This document shows positions 34,449 through 45,374 of a stretch of DNA of 64,000 bases, in pieces. The notes beneath the pieces were generated by a model. The model had not been told where the DNA came from. It saw only the letters and a list, made by a program, of their open reading frames with translations, and did no database searches. The position numbers and the translations under genes are program-made. Position 1 is the first letter of the stretch. Each line of letters opens with the position of its first letter. Source of the DNA: Hyphomonas sp. (lineage in GTDB: Bacteria; Pseudomonadota; Alphaproteobacteria; Caulobacterales; Hyphomonadaceae); contig NZ_JALHLS010000002.1 of assembly GCF_022844445.1 (NCBI RefSeq), positions 1 through 64,000 of the forward strand, written 5' to 3'.

Positions 34449-35603
34449 TTGAACACGGCTACGGAAAAAACACCCGCTCCCACCAGCCCGGTCTGGGTGG
34501 CCGGTTTCATGTCCGGCACCTCGCTGGACGCGGTGGACGCCGCCATGATCCTGACGGACGGAGAGAAGGTAACGGACTTCGGACCCGCCGTGGAACGCAG
34601 GTACAGCGCCGCGGAGCGGGCTATCCTGCAGGCAGCGACCGACGCGGCGCGGGCCTGGAACTGGGCGGGACCGATCCCGGAAGCCCCGTTCAAGGCGGCG
34701 CTGGACGTGATAACCCGCACCCATTTCGAGGCCTGGGGCATGCTCACCGGCCTTGCCCGGGCGCCGGCGCCGCTGCTGGCCGGGGTACATGGACAGACGG
34801 TACTGCACCGGCGCGCGCAGCCCGGACACAAGGGCGCGACGCTCCAGCTGGTCGATCCGTTCGCCCTGCAGAAGGCCATGGGCGTGCCCCTGGTGTGCGA
34901 TTTCCGCTCCGCCGATGTCGAAGCGGGCGGGCAAGGCGCGCCGCTGGCGCCTGCCTATCATGGCGCGCTGATGGACCGCCTCGGCGGCGAGGCGGCCGTC
35001 GTGCTGAACCTGGGCGGGGTAGCCAACATCACGGCCCGCCTCTCGAACGGGACACTGATCGCCTGCGATACCGGCCCCGCCAACGGGCCGATTGATGAGT
35101 GGGTCGAACGCCACGGCAAAGGCACGCACGACGCCGGTGGCCGCCTCGCGCTGGCGGGCAAGGTAGATACCGCGCGGCTGGCCAGGCTGATGAGCCATTC
35201 CTGGTTCGCGGAGAAACTGCCGAAGTCGCTCGACCGGTACGATTTCAATGCGGGTATGGCCGAGGGCCTGTCGCTGGAAGACGGCGCCGCAACGCTTACT
35301 GCCTTCTCGGCGGCGGCGGTGGCAGCAGGAATTGATCAGCTCCCGGAAAAACCGGCGCGCGTGATCGTGAGCGGCGGCGGACGGCACAATCCGGCGCTTA
35401 TGGCGGCGCTGAAAGGCGCGCTGACTTGCAAGCTGATGACGGCGGAAGACGCCGGTTGGCGCGGCGATTCCATCGAAGCCGAAGCCTTCGCCTACCTTGC
35501 CGCACGCCGGATGCGCAAGCTGCCGCTGAGCTGGCCGATGACGACGGGCGTGCCAGCGCCGATGACCGGCGGACAGGTGTTTGGATTGACGCCGGCGCCC
35601 TAA
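34449..35603 (+). CDS. anmK: Anhydro-N-acetylmuramic acid kinase
   Basis: A 384-residue kinase of the hexokinase-like fold that converts 1,6-anhydro-MurNAc from wall turnover to MurNAc-6-phosphate. The signature GFMSGTSLDAVDAAM, the second motif CDFRSADVEAGGQGAPL, and the later LNLGGVANIT and CDTGPANGPIDEW match the family throughout. The first ATG (34509) falls inside the GFMSGTS motif, so the real start must lie upstream. The TTG at 34449 with GGAAAGAG before it fits best. It converges with the GNAT gene, overlapping it by 4 bp. Confidence 0.92.
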   Translation: MNTATEKTPAPTSPVWVAGFMSGTSLDAVDAAMILTDGEKVTDFGPAVERRYSAAERAILQAATDAARAWNWAGPIPEAPFKAALDVITRTHFEAWGMLTGLARAPAPLLAGVHGQTVLHRRAQPGHKGATLQLVDPFALQKAMGVPLVCDFRSADVEAGGQGAPLAPAYHGALMDRLGGEAAVVLNLGGVANITARLSNGTLIACDTGPANGPIDEWVERHGKGTHDAGGRLALAGKVDTARLARLMSHSWFAEKLPKSLDRYDFNAGMAEGLSLEDGAATLTAFSAAAVAAGIDQLPEKPARVIVSGGGRHNPALMAALKGALTCKLMTAEDAGWRGDSIEAEAFAYLAARRMRKLPLSWPMTTGVPAPMTGGQVFGLTPAP

Positions 35604-36076
35604 CGGCCGCCGAGCTCAGCGAGCGCCGCTCCGTCCAGCCTGTAGATCGTCCAATCGTCCATCGGCCTTGCGCCGAGGGAGAGGTAGAAATCGATGGACG
35701 GTTTGTTCCAGTCGAGCACGGACCATTCGAGCCGGCCGCAGCCGCGGCCGACGGCTATTGCCGCCAGTTGCATGAGCAGCGCCTTGCCATAGCCCTTGCC
35801 GCGCTGGGCGGGGTCCACGAACAGGTCTTCGAGATAGATCCCGGGCTTCGCCAGGAAGGTCGAGAAGTTATGGAAGAACAGCGCAAAGCCATGCGCGGCG
35901 CCGTCTTCCTCGATCAGCAGCACTTCAGCGTAGGGGCGCGGGCCGAACAGCTGGGCGCGCAGGCCCGGTTCGTCGGCGAGGCATTCATGCTCCAGCTTTT
36001 CATAGACAGCGAGGGCGCGGATGAAGCGCAGGATGGTGGGGGTGTCCGCCTCTTCGGCAAACCGGATGGTGGCCAT
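35600..36076 (-). CDS. GNAT-family N-acetyltransferase
   Basis: A 158-residue acetyl-CoA-dependent acetyltransferase. The acetyl-CoA binding loop is RGKGYGKAL, preceded by IYLEDLFVDPAQ. This segment and the NFSTFLAKPGIYLEDL block resemble spermidine/diamine acetyltransferases and related amine acetyltransferases. The N-terminus MATIRFAEEADTPTILRFI is typical. The substrate is inferred only by resemblance. It lies between converging anmK and the terminator of the downstream hydrolase gene. Confidence 0.85.
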   Translation of the reverse strand: MATIRFAEEADTPTILRFIRALAVYEKLEHECLADEPGLRAQLFGPRPYAEVLLIEEDGAAHGFALFFHNFSTFLAKPGIYLEDLFVDPAQRGKGYGKALLMQLAAIAVGRGCGRLEWSVLDWNKPSIDFYLSLGARPMDDWTIYRLDGAALAELGGR

Positions 36077-36103
36077 GGAGGAGCAATGTCCCGCGTGCAG
36101 GTG

Positions 36104-36133
36104 AAAACGGCCCGCTCATGTCTGGGCGGGCCG
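36104..36133 (-). terminator. Rho-independent terminator of the alpha/beta hydrolase gene
   Basis: On the minus strand CGGCCCGC pairs with GCGGGCCG (36126-36133 and 36108-36115) around a ten-base loop and is followed by TTTT. It lies 8 bp after the hydrolase stop. Confidence 0.75.
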
Positions 36134-36141
36134 CCTGATTT

Positions 36142-36861
36142 CTATTCTTCGAAGTCTTCATCGTCCTCGACGATGTCTGCGTCCACGCCTTCCTCGGCTT
36201 CGAGGCGAAGTTGCTGGTCGGCCTCGGCGAGGCGGCGTAGCAGGTATTCCTCACAGACGCCGATCAGTTCTTCGCGCTTATCCACATAGAAGTGGTTGGC
36301 GCCCTTCACTTTGGCACGCTCGACCTTGTGGCCCTTCTGCACGCGTACTTTCGACAGCGCCCGCTCCACGTCTTCCGGCGAGGCAATGGAATCGGCATCG
36401 CCCGCGACGATAAGGCCCGAGGCCGGGCACGGCGCGAGGAAGGAGAGGTCGTAGTGATTGGCCGGCGGCGAGATCGCGAGGAAGCCATCGATTTCCGGAC
36501 GGCGCATCAGCAGTTGCAGCGTGATCCAGGCGCCGAAGGAATAGCCCGCGCACCAGACATAGCGCGGGCTTTCCGACAGGTTTTCGAGATAGTCGAGAAC
36601 ATAGGCGGCGTCTTCGAGCTCGCCGATGCCCTGGTCATAGACGCCCTGCGAGCGGCCGACGCCGCGCGAGTTATAGCGCAGCACGCCGAAACCACGCCGT
36701 TCGAACAGCTGGTAGAGCATGATCGAGACGGGGTCCTGCATGGTTCCGCCGGCCTTGGGGTGGGGATGCAGGATCAACGCGATCGGGGCGCCTGGAAATG
36801 GCGGCTCGGTGTAACGCGCTTCGATCCGCCCCTGGGGGCCCGGAATGATGATTTCTGCCAT
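36142..36861 (-). CDS. Alpha/beta hydrolase (CocE/DLH-like, YfdE-type)
   Basis: A 239-residue soluble alpha/beta hydrolase of the type annotated in alphaproteobacteria as 'alpha/beta hydrolase' beside Fe-S genes. The nucleophile elbow is GYSFGAW with S108; D156 (VAGDADSIAS) and H190 (KGANHFY) complete the triad. The oxyanion region HPHPKAGGTMQD is also characteristic. The C-terminus is very acidic (DADIVEDDEDFEE). It is divergent from the suf operon with a 110-bp gap. No substrate can be named. Confidence 0.85.
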   Translation of the reverse strand: MAEIIIPGPQGRIEARYTEPPFPGAPIALILHPHPKAGGTMQDPVSIMLYQLFERRGFGVLRYNSRGVGRSQGVYDQGIGELEDAAYVLDYLENLSESPRYVWCAGYSFGAWITLQLLMRRPEIDGFLAISPPANHYDLSFLAPCPASGLIVAGDADSIASPEDVERALSKVRVQKGHKVERAKVKGANHFYVDKREELIGVCEEYLLRRLAEADQQLRLEAEEGVDADIVEDDEDFEE

Positions 36862-36908
36862 CTGATCCTCGGCTTTTTGAAGTGAAGGGGGCGAGATAGG
36901 CCAAATCG

Positions 36909-36936
36909 CCCTGAGAATGCAAATTTTTCTGCAGGG
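36909..36936. promoter_or_regulatory. Candidate operator upstream of the suf operon
   Basis: A 28-bp dyad with arms CCCTG and CAGGG encloses an AT-rich core. Inside it, TGCA ends flank AAATTTTTC (TGCAaatttttcTGCA at 36918-36933), similar to alphaproteobacterial Fur/Mur-type boxes. It sits 36 bp before the first suf ATG. Iron or Fe-S control is expected for this operon, and no Rrf2/IscR regulator gene is present next to it. The site is a proposal from inspection. Confidence 0.35.
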
Positions 36937-36971
36937 TGCGGCCTTGGCCGGAAAAGCCTATATATGGGGGC

Positions 36972-38116
36972 ATGATCTATGCCGACTACAACGCCACCGC
37001 CCCGATGCGGCCGGAAGCCCGCGAAGCGATGCTCGCGGCGCTGGACCTTGGCGCGGCCAATCCCTCCTCGGTCCACCGGGCCGGGCGGACCGCGCGGGCT
37101 GTGGTGGAGCGGGCGCGGGCCCAGATCGGCGGCGCCATCGGCTCGAGGGCCGAAGACATCCTGTTTACCAGCGGCGGCACCGAATCCCTGGCGCTCGCCA
37201 TACAGGGCGCCGTCCAGGCGCTGGACGGCAAGGCAACGCTGATCGTTTCTGCCATCGAGCATGAGGCGGCGACCAAGGCTGCCGGATTTGCTGGTGTACC
37301 GGTCGAGACGGCCTATGTGCTCGCCTCCGGACAGGTGGACCTCGATGACCTGAAGACCCGGCTCAGCGCCTGGGACAAGGCCCTGAAGGGCACGCCGGTC
37401 CTTGTGCTGATGCTCGCCAATAACGAAACCGGGATCCTGCAGCCCGTTGCCGAAGCGGCTGCAATGGTGCGCGGCGCCGGCGGCCTGACTGTGTGTGATG
37501 CGGTGCAGGGGCTCGGCAAGGTTCAGGTGAATGCGGCGCTTCTGGGCGCAGATTTCGTCGCACTGTCGGCGCACAAGATCGGCGGTCCGCAAGGCGTCGG
37601 CGCCCTCTGGCACCGGGCCGGGGCTCCGCTGAAGGCGCTGCTGCACGGCGGCGGGCAGGAACGCGGGCTGCGCTCCGGTACCGAGAACGTGGCCGGCATC
37701 GCGGGCTTTGGCGCGGCGGCCGAGGCAGCTGTGCGAGACCTGCCGAAATACGCAGCCCTCGCGAAACACCGCGACACGATGGAGGCGCGGCTCAAAGCCG
37801 AAGGCGGCGTTACCGTGATCGGCGAGGCCAGCCCGCGCCTTGCGGGCACGTCAAACTTCGCGCGCCCCGGTTTTCGCGCGGAGACTCAAGTGATGGCGAT
37901 GGATCTGGCCGGTGTCTGCGTATCGGCGGGCTCGGCCTGTTCGTCCGGAAAGGTGAAGAGATCACTTGTGCTGATGGCCATGGGCGCAGATGACAGCCTT
38001 GCGGAATCGGCCATCCGCACCAGTTTCGGCTGGGGTACAAAGCCGGAAGACTTCGAGCGCGTGGCAGATGCCTGGCTCGAGGCCGCCCGGAGAACAGTCT
38101 TGAAGGAAACCGCGTG

Positions 38117-38117
<1 letters not shown>
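36972..38117 (+). CDS. NifS/IscS-family cysteine desulfurase, first gene of the suf operon
   Basis: A 381-residue PLP enzyme that takes sulfur from cysteine as persulfide. The PLP lysine is K202 ([10 protein letters not shown]) and the active Cys is C323 in the flexible loop [14 protein letters not shown], which is the class I (IscS/NifS) form. The second desulfurase of the operon, SufS, is class II. The start at 36972 ([12 protein letters not shown]) has GGGGG just before it. Its TGA overlaps the SufB ATG by one base. It probably supports both Fe-S assembly and thiolation. Confidence 0.92.
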
Positions 38118-39678
<1,561 letters not shown>

Positions 39679-39679
<1 letters not shown>

Positions 39680-40389
39680 TGATGAGAACGAGTCTTGCAG
39701 GGATTGCGCTGCTGATGGCGGCGGCCTGCACACCGGAAACGGTCGAAGCGCCACCAGCGGATGAAACGGCCACCGCGCCACTTGCCGCAGAGCTGCAGAC
39801 CTGCGCCATCACGGAATCGGCGACGGGTGCGATGATCCCGCAACTTTCGACCTGCACCATCGCGCTTGGCGAAGGTCAGCCGACGCTCAGCGTCTCCTCC
39901 GACCCCATGGCAGACGGCGAAGGCACACTTCGCTTGGATGTGCTCGATGCGTCCGGCGCTTCGCTGCAGGTGATCGAGGAGACGGCTACCGGTTCCTACA
40001 GCTATCCCTATATCGAGGACATCGACGGCGACGGCGCCGCTGACATCATGGTGCCGCTCCTGACCGGCAACGTGAACACCAACTATGCTGTCTGGCTGAA
40101 GGCTGCGGACGGCAGTTTCAAGCGCGCCGGCGAACTTAGCGGTGTCAGTATCGGACAGACGCCCGAGGGCATGATTGCCGCTTCGGGACGCTCGAACGCT
40201 GCCGAATGGGAAACAGGGTATTACCGGCTGACCGACGGCGCGCTGGAGGAAATCGCCGCCGTGGTTAACCGCGTCGACCCCGAACCGGGCGAGCCGCCCC
40301 TGACGGCGCCAGCCTGCGAGGTTATCCGTATCCTCGACGGCATCGACCCGGCGCCCTTCTGCGCCGAGGGCGCGCCCGGCCCCGGCTGA
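39679..40389 (+). CDS. Lipoprotein of unknown function inside the suf operon
   Basis: A 236-residue protein with a lipoprotein signal (MMRTSLAGIALLMAAACTPE, lipobox AAAC). The mature part has a Cys-containing beta-rich region and a single DIDGDGAADIMVPLL segment, a DxDGDGxxD loop like the calcium-binding FG-GAP/VCBS and dockerin-type loops, then a C-terminal part with another Cys pair. I recognise no functional family. It overlaps the sufB stop (TAATG), and only 225 bp and one small frame separate it from sufC. It is thus transcribed with the suf genes although it should be in the envelope. A role in Fe-S biogenesis is not implied by any motif. Confidence 0.75.
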
Positions 40390-40453
40390 TCCGGCCCGGA
40401 ACTTGCTGCGATTCCACCGGAAAGCGGCCGTTTCGAGCCGTCCGGAGGATGCC

Positions 40454-40531
40454 ATGTGGAAACCTGTTGCCGCGCTCGCTCTGATCTTTGTCGCCCTGTT
40501 TGTGGCGCCCCTGGTGGCCGCATCGGCCTGA
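40454..40531 (+). CDS. 25-residue hydrophobic microprotein between sufB and sufC
   Basis: A short frame with GGAGG at 40444-40448 and five bases before the ATG. The peptide begins MWKPVAALALIFVALF and ends APLVAASA: one lysine, then about 20 hydrophobic residues and a small-residue end. It looks like a single membrane-spanning small protein (or a free signal peptide with a cleavable ASA end). It shares the strand and operon of the suf genes. The ribosome site is better than that of many neighbouring genes. No family can be named for it; translation is inferred only. Confidence 0.45.
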   Translation: MWKPVAALALIFVALFVAPLVAASA

Positions 40532-40614
40532 AACAGGGGGAAACCCGTATTGCGGGCTGCGGCAAACTCCGCTTTCCGCTTTCAAATCCTCCCGGGGCGC
40601 CCTAAATCCCCGGC

Positions 40615-41376
40615 ATGTTGAAGATTGAAAACCTGACCGCGACCGTGGGTGAAGGCGAGGATGCGAAAACCATCCTCAACGGCCTGTCGCTCGCCGTGCC
40701 CGCGGGCGAAGTGCATGCGATCATGGGCCCCAACGGAGCCGGCAAATCCACGCTGTCCTATGTGCTGACCGGGCGGGAAGGTTACGCCGTCACCGGCGGC
40801 ACGGCGACGCTGGACGGCGCAGATCTCCTCTCGATGGAGCCCGAAGCGCGCGCCGCTAAGGGCATGTTCCTGTCGTTCCAGTATCCGGTCGAAATTCCCG
40901 GTGTGCCGGTGATGACTTTCGTGCGCACCGCCATGAACGCCCAGCGCAAGGCGCGCGGCGAGGCGGAGATTTCGGCGCCGGACTTCATTAAGAAATCACG
41001 CGAGATCGCCAAGGTGCTGAGCCTTGATCCCGAGATGCTGAAGCGTCCCGTCAACGTGGGCTTTTCCGGGGGCGAGAAGAAACGTCTCGAGATCTACCAG
41101 ATGATGATGCTGGAGCCGCGCTTCATGGTGCTCGACGAGACTGATTCCGGCCTCGATATCGACGCGCTGCGCACCGTTGCCGAAGGCGTCAACGCGCTGC
41201 GTGCACCGTCGCGCGGCATGCTGGTGATCACGCACTACCAGCGCCTGCTCGACTATATCAAACCAGACAAGGTGCACGTGCTGGCCAAGGGCCGCATCAT
41301 CAAGACCGGCGGACCGGAACTCGCCCACCGGCTGGAAGCCGAAGGCTATGACGGCGTGCTGGCGGAGGCCGTGTGA
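40615..41376 (+). CDS. sufC: SUF-system ATPase SufC
   Basis: A 253-residue ABC-type soluble ATPase of the SufBC2D complex. Walker A is GPNGAGKST at residues 38-46, the signature VGFSGGEKKRLEI is near 144-156, and Walker B is FMVLDETDSGLDIDAL. These are the SufC family variants, with SGGEKKR rather than SGGQ. The TGA overlaps the GTG start of sufD (GTGA). It powers structural change in the SufBD scaffold during cluster assembly. Confidence 0.97.
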   Translation: MLKIENLTATVGEGEDAKTILNGLSLAVPAGEVHAIMGPNGAGKSTLSYVLTGREGYAVTGGTATLDGADLLSMEPEARAAKGMFLSFQYPVEIPGVPVMTFVRTAMNAQRKARGEAEISAPDFIKKSREIAKVLSLDPEMLKRPVNVGFSGGEKKRLEIYQMMMLEPRFMVLDETDSGLDIDALRTVAEGVNALRAPSRGMLVITHYQRLLDYIKPDKVHVLAKGRIIKTGGPELAHRLEAEGYDGVLAEAV

Positions 41377-42599
41377 GCGCCGCCCTCAAAGACCTGATCC
41401 GGAACCCGACCGTTGCCGAACTGGAACTCGTCGCGCGCTTTGCGGCGCTGAAGGCGGATCCGCGCCGCGAGCGACTGTTCGAAGCCTTCGCGCAGACAGG
41501 CCTGCCCGGGCGCCGTGTCGAAGGCTGGCGCTGGACAGATTTCAAGACGGCCGTGACGTCGATGGAGGCGCCGAAAAGTGCGCCGCCCCGAGATCCGCTG
41601 GCACGTGAAGGTGTGGCCACGCTGCGGTTCACCCCGTCGGGCTACGCAGCGCCGTCGGCCCTGCCGGAAGGCCTGCGTCTGCTTGTGAAGGATGATGTTC
41701 AGGCGATGGGCGGAGCCGAGGCCGCGCCGCTGGGCGCGCTGGCGGCCGCGCTGTCCGGTGGCAAGACCCCGGGCACACTGCTGGTGGATGTCAGCGCCGG
41801 GGCGCCGGTGCATCTGCACATGGTGTTTGAAGGGCCGGGCGCGCTCAATGCCGCGCGGGTCGTTTTCCTGCTTCGTCCCGGAGCGGAGCTGCAGGTGACT
41901 GAAAGCCATCTCGGCGGCGCGGCTTTGTCGACAGCACTGATAGAGTTCACGCTGAACAAGAACGCGCGTCTCCATCGCACGGTTTACCAGATCGGCGGCG
42001 CCAGCGAAGCGCAGGCGGTGACGGCCATCATCGAACAGGATGCGGGCGCCGAGAGCCTGCAGACGACGCTGGCCTTCGGCGCGAAAGTGGCGCGCCTCGA
42101 AACGCGCCTTGTGCACCGGGAGACCGGGTCGAAGGCCACGTTGAATGCCGCCTATCTCGCGGGCGCTGGCCTGCAGGCCGATATCACGACGCATGTGCGC
42201 CATGGCGCGCCGTCCTGCGTGACGCGCCAGTTGACCAAGGGCGCTGTGCTGGACGGCGGGCGCGGCGTGTTCCAGGGCAAGTTTCATGTGCCGCGCACGA
42301 CGGGTCAGCAGACTGATGCCTCGATGCAGCACAACGCGCTGCTGCTCGAAGAGGGCGCGGAAGTGTTTGCCAAGCCCGAGCTTGAAATTCTGGCCGACGA
42401 TGTTCAGTGCGCGCACGGCAATACGTCCGGGGCGCTGGACGCGGCGCAGCTGTTCTATCTGCGTCAGCGCGGCATCCCGCTGGTGCAGGCACGCGCCATT
42501 CTGACCGAAGCCTTCATTGCGCAGGCGCTGGAAGGCGCGGGCGGAATGGAAGAGGCCCTGCGCGCCGAAGCGACGGCCTGGCTGACCCATGCCGCGTAA
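41373..42599 (+). CDS. sufD: Fe-S cluster scaffold subunit SufD
   Basis: A 408-residue paralogue of SufB. It has the N-terminal helical domain (PGRRVEGWRWTDFKTAVTS), a beta-helix core, and the conserved C-terminal motif TTGQQTDASMQHNALLLEEGAEVFAKPELEI with HGNTSGALDAAQLFYLRQRG. It starts with GTG at 41373, inside the sufC stop, and overlaps sufS by 11 bp at its own end. It completes the SufBC2D scaffold. Confidence 0.95.
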   Translation: MSAALKDLIRNPTVAELELVARFAALKADPRRERLFEAFAQTGLPGRRVEGWRWTDFKTAVTSMEAPKSAPPRDPLAREGVATLRFTPSGYAAPSALPEGLRLLVKDDVQAMGGAEAAPLGALAAALSGGKTPGTLLVDVSAGAPVHLHMVFEGPGALNAARVVFLLRPGAELQVTESHLGGAALSTALIEFTLNKNARLHRTVYQIGGASEAQAVTAIIEQDAGAESLQTTLAFGAKVARLETRLVHRETGSKATLNAAYLAGAGLQADITTHVRHGAPSCVTRQLTKGAVLDGGRGVFQGKFHVPRTTGQQTDASMQHNALLLEEGAEVFAKPELEILADDVQCAHGNTSGALDAAQLFYLRQRGIPLVQARAILTEAFIAQALEGAGGMEEALRAEATAWLTHAA

Positions 42600-43812
42600 C
42601 CTCGATATTCCCGCGATCCGCGCCGAATTCCCGATCCTTGCCCGCCTGGTGAACGGGCATCCGCTCGTCTATCTCGACAACGCCGCCAGCGCGCAGAAGC
42701 CGGACGCGGTGATCGACGCGATGGCGAACCAGATGCGGACCGCCTATGCCAACGTGCACCGCGGCCTGCATACGCTGGCGAACGAGACAACCGAAGCCTA
42801 TGAAGCCGCGCGCGAGATAGTACGCGCCTTCCTCAATGCACCGTCCACGGACAATGTGATCTTTACCAAGGGCTCCACAGAGGGCATCAACCTTGTCGCG
42901 GCGGGGCTGGGGGCGCGCGTCCAGCCGGGTGACGAGATCGTCCTGACGATCATGGAGCACCATTCAAACATCGTGCCCTGGCACTTCCTGCGCGAGCGCC
43001 ACGGCGCCGTGCTGCGCTGGGTGGGTCTGCAGGAGGACGGCTCGCTCGACATGGACGCGATGCGCGCCGCCATCGGGCCGAAGACGAAGATGGTCGCGCT
43101 GACGCACATGAGCAACGTACTCGGCACGGTCACGGATGTGGCCGCCGTCACGCAGCTTGCCCACGCGGCCGGCGCCGAAATCCTGATCGATGGCAGTCAG
43201 GCGGCGGTCCACCTGCCGCTCGACGTGCAGGCCATCGGCTGCGACTGGTACGTCATCACCGGCCACAAACTCTACGGGCCGACCGGCATCGGTGCGCTCT
43301 ACGGCACGTCTGACGCACTCGCCCGTGCCCGGCCCTATCAGGGCGGCGGCGAGATGATCGAGGTCGTGGAAACCGGCCGGGTGACCTACAACACGGCGCC
43401 CCACAAGTTCGAGGCCGGCACACCGCCGATCCTCGAGGCGATCGGTCTTGGCGCGGCGCTGCGCTGGCTTGGCCAGTTCGACAAGGCCGGGGTCGCCGCG
43501 CACGAGCACGCCGTTTACACGCGCGCCCGCGAGGCCCTGCGCGGCATCAACGGCCTGAAGGTGCACGGCGAATCATCGGGCAAGGGCGCGGTCCTGTCCT
43601 TCAGCCTGGAAGGCGCCCACCCGCATGACCTTGCCCAGATCCTTGACCGTTACGGCGTTGCCATCCGCGCGGGCCACCACTGCGCGCAGCCGTTGATGCA
43701 GCATCTCGGCGTTTCGGCCACTGCGCGGGCGAGTTTCGCATTGTATAACACTGTAGCGGAGGCCGACGCCTTCGCCGAAGCGCTCGCCAAGGCGCGGAAA
43801 ATGCTGGTATAG
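42589..43812 (+). CDS. sufS: Cysteine desulfurase SufS (class II)
   Basis: A 407-residue PLP enzyme that gives sulfur to the SUF scaffold. The PLP lysine is K227 (VITGHKLYGPT) and the active Cys is C365 (IRAGHHCAQPLM). The short Cys loop, with RAGHHCAQP, is the class II form. Its partner sulfur acceptor (SufE or SufU) is not encoded in the operon. It overlaps sufD by 11 bp and is followed by SufT after 8 bp. Confidence 0.96.
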   Translation: MPRNLDIPAIRAEFPILARLVNGHPLVYLDNAASAQKPDAVIDAMANQMRTAYANVHRGLHTLANETTEAYEAAREIVRAFLNAPSTDNVIFTKGSTEGINLVAAGLGARVQPGDEIVLTIMEHHSNIVPWHFLRERHGAVLRWVGLQEDGSLDMDAMRAAIGPKTKMVALTHMSNVLGTVTDVAAVTQLAHAAGAEILIDGSQAAVHLPLDVQAIGCDWYVITGHKLYGPTGIGALYGTSDALARARPYQGGGEMIEVVETGRVTYNTAPHKFEAGTPPILEAIGLGAALRWLGQFDKAGVAAHEHAVYTRAREALRGINGLKVHGESSGKGAVLSFSLEGAHPHDLAQILDRYGVAIRAGHHCAQPLMQHLGVSATARASFALYNTVAEADAFAEALAKARKMLV

Positions 43813-43820
43813 GAAGCCTC

Positions 43821-44204
43821 ATGGCAGACGATCTTGCTTCCCGGGACACAATGAACGCGGCTGAAACGCCTGCAGCGTCAGCGATTCCGCAGGAAGAGCT
43901 CGACCGGATGACGGATGAGCTGATTGCGGCGTTCAAGACCGTTTTCGACCCAGAGATCCCGGTCGACATCTATGAACTGGGCCTCATCTACAAAGTGGAT
44001 ATCGATGATGACCGCAAGGTCGACATTGAGATGACCCTGACGGCGCCAGGCTGCCCTGTGGCCGGCGACATGCCGGGCTGGGTGGAGAATGCCGCTAAGT
44101 CAGTAGACGGCGTCGCCGATGTCGAGGTGCGCCTGACCTTCGATCCGCCCTGGACGCCCGCCCGCATGTCGGACGAGGCGCGCCTCGCGTTGAACATGCT
44201 TTGA
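43821..44204 (+). CDS. sufT: SUF-associated DUF59/MIP18-type protein SufT
   Basis: A 127-residue small acidic protein of the MIP18/PaaD family, with DPEIPVDIYELGLIYKVDID, MTLTAPGCPVAGDMPGWV and VRLTFDPPWTPARMSDEA (the DPPW motif). It has one Cys in the TAPGCP motif. SufT proteins in this operon help the maturation of Fe-S proteins. It is the last co-directional gene of the suf operon, ending 12 bp before the converging aminotransferase gene. Confidence 0.93.
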   Translation: MADDLASRDTMNAAETPAASAIPQEELDRMTDELIAAFKTVFDPEIPVDIYELGLIYKVDIDDDRKVDIEMTLTAPGCPVAGDMPGWVENAAKSVDGVADVEVRLTFDPPWTPARMSDEARLALNML

Positions 44205-44216
44205 TCTGACCAGGGC

Positions 44217-45374
44217 TCAGGCCCCGATCAGCTTTGGCAGGGCTTTGCAGAAGCGGCTCACATCTTCCAGCTTGCCCATCGAGACGCGGCTCCACGGCGT
44301 GTAGTCCATGTACTGCCCGCGAATGGAAATCTTCTCGGCGGCCATCGCCTTCTGCAAATCATTGGCCGGCTTGCCGCTCTGGAAATAGACGAAGTTGGTC
44401 TGTGACTTGAGATAGGGCAGGCCGAGCGTGTCGAGGGTCGCCTCGACCATCTGCCGGCCTTCGACGATCTTGCCTTTCGAATAGGTTATGAAGGCCTCGT
44501 CGTTATAACAGGCGATGGCGGCGGCCGTGGATGTGCAGGGCGCCGAGGACATCACGGTGGCGCGGATCTTCGCGGCGGTTTCTGCCGATGAAATCGTATA
44601 GCCGACGCGGATGCCGGCCATGCCATAGATCTTCGAGAAGGTGCGCGTGATGATCACGTCCTTGCCTTCCTTGACCAGCGGCACACAGGTGATCGCGGCC
44701 TCGTCATCGGTCAACTCGATATAGGCTTCGTCAACCACCACGGTGGTTTTCGCGGCCATACCGGCGACGGCGGAGCGGATTATGGTGCCCGGCGTCGTCA
44801 GGCCGGTCGGGTTGTTCGGATTGCACAGTTGCACCATGCCGGTTCCCGGCGTGATGGCAGCTTCGATGCCGGCATAGTCGACCTCCATACCGTCCGTAAG
44901 CGGAATACGTGTGATGCTGGCCATGCCGAGATTGGCGGCATAGAGGGAGGTTGTGTCCCAGAAGAGGCGCGGCGCCACGATCGGACCCTTCGGCCCGTAG
45001 ATCAGCGCAATGGCGCTGAGGGCTTCGCCGGACCCGGTGGTGATGACGACCTGTTCCGGCGCCACGCCGTGGCGGTCGGCGATAAGCGCCATCAGCGTCT
45101 GGATGGCTTCGGCATTGGTGTAATAGGCGCCCTTTTCGGCGGATTTGCTGATCGCCGAAAGGGCAGACGGGGAGGGTCCGTATGGGTTCTCGTTGCGCGA
45201 AAGCAAAGCCTGGCCTTCGGCGGGGCCGAACAGGGGGAGCGGCGCAGAAGGCGGGAAGGCGCCCTTTGCTTCGGCGAGCGCCGCGGGCGAACTTGTGGTG
45301 CAGGCCGCGAGGCTCGCCGCTGCGCCCATTGCGCCGCCGGAGAGGATGCCGCGGCGTGTGAGTCTATATCCCAT
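44217..45374 (-). CDS. Tat-exported aminotransferase of the HisC-like fold, putative lipoprotein
   Basis: A 385-residue PLP-dependent aminotransferase class I/II. The PLP lysine is K248 (TRTFSKIYGMAGIR), with D215 (DEAY) and CNPNNPTG present, the HisC/Cob-like signatures. The N-terminus MGYRLTRRGILSGGAMGAAA carries twin arginines (R7, R8) and is followed by a lipobox SLAAC (C25). The enzyme thus appears to be exported folded, with PLP, and anchored by lipid in the envelope. Periplasmic aminotransferases are unusual. Its start overlaps the end of the TSUP permease gene by 11 bp, and GGAGAAAG precedes the ATG. The substrate is unknown; 'histidinol-phosphate' is an unsafe label here. Confidence 0.85.
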   Translation of the reverse strand: MGYRLTRRGILSGGAMGAAASLAACTTSSPAALAEAKGAFPPSAPLPLFGPAEGQALLSRNENPYGPSPSALSAISKSAEKGAYYTNAEAIQTLMALIADRHGVAPEQVVITTGSGEALSAIALIYGPKGPIVAPRLFWDTTSLYAANLGMASITRIPLTDGMEVDYAGIEAAITPGTGMVQLCNPNNPTGLTTPGTIIRSAVAGMAAKTTVVVDEAYIELTDDEAAITCVPLVKEGKDVIITRTFSKIYGMAGIRVGYTISSAETAAKIRATVMSSAPCTSTAAAIACYNDEAFITYSKGKIVEGRQMVEATLDTLGLPYLKSQTNFVYFQSGKPANDLQKAMAAEKISIRGQYMDYTPWSRVSMGKLEDVSRFCKALPKLIGA

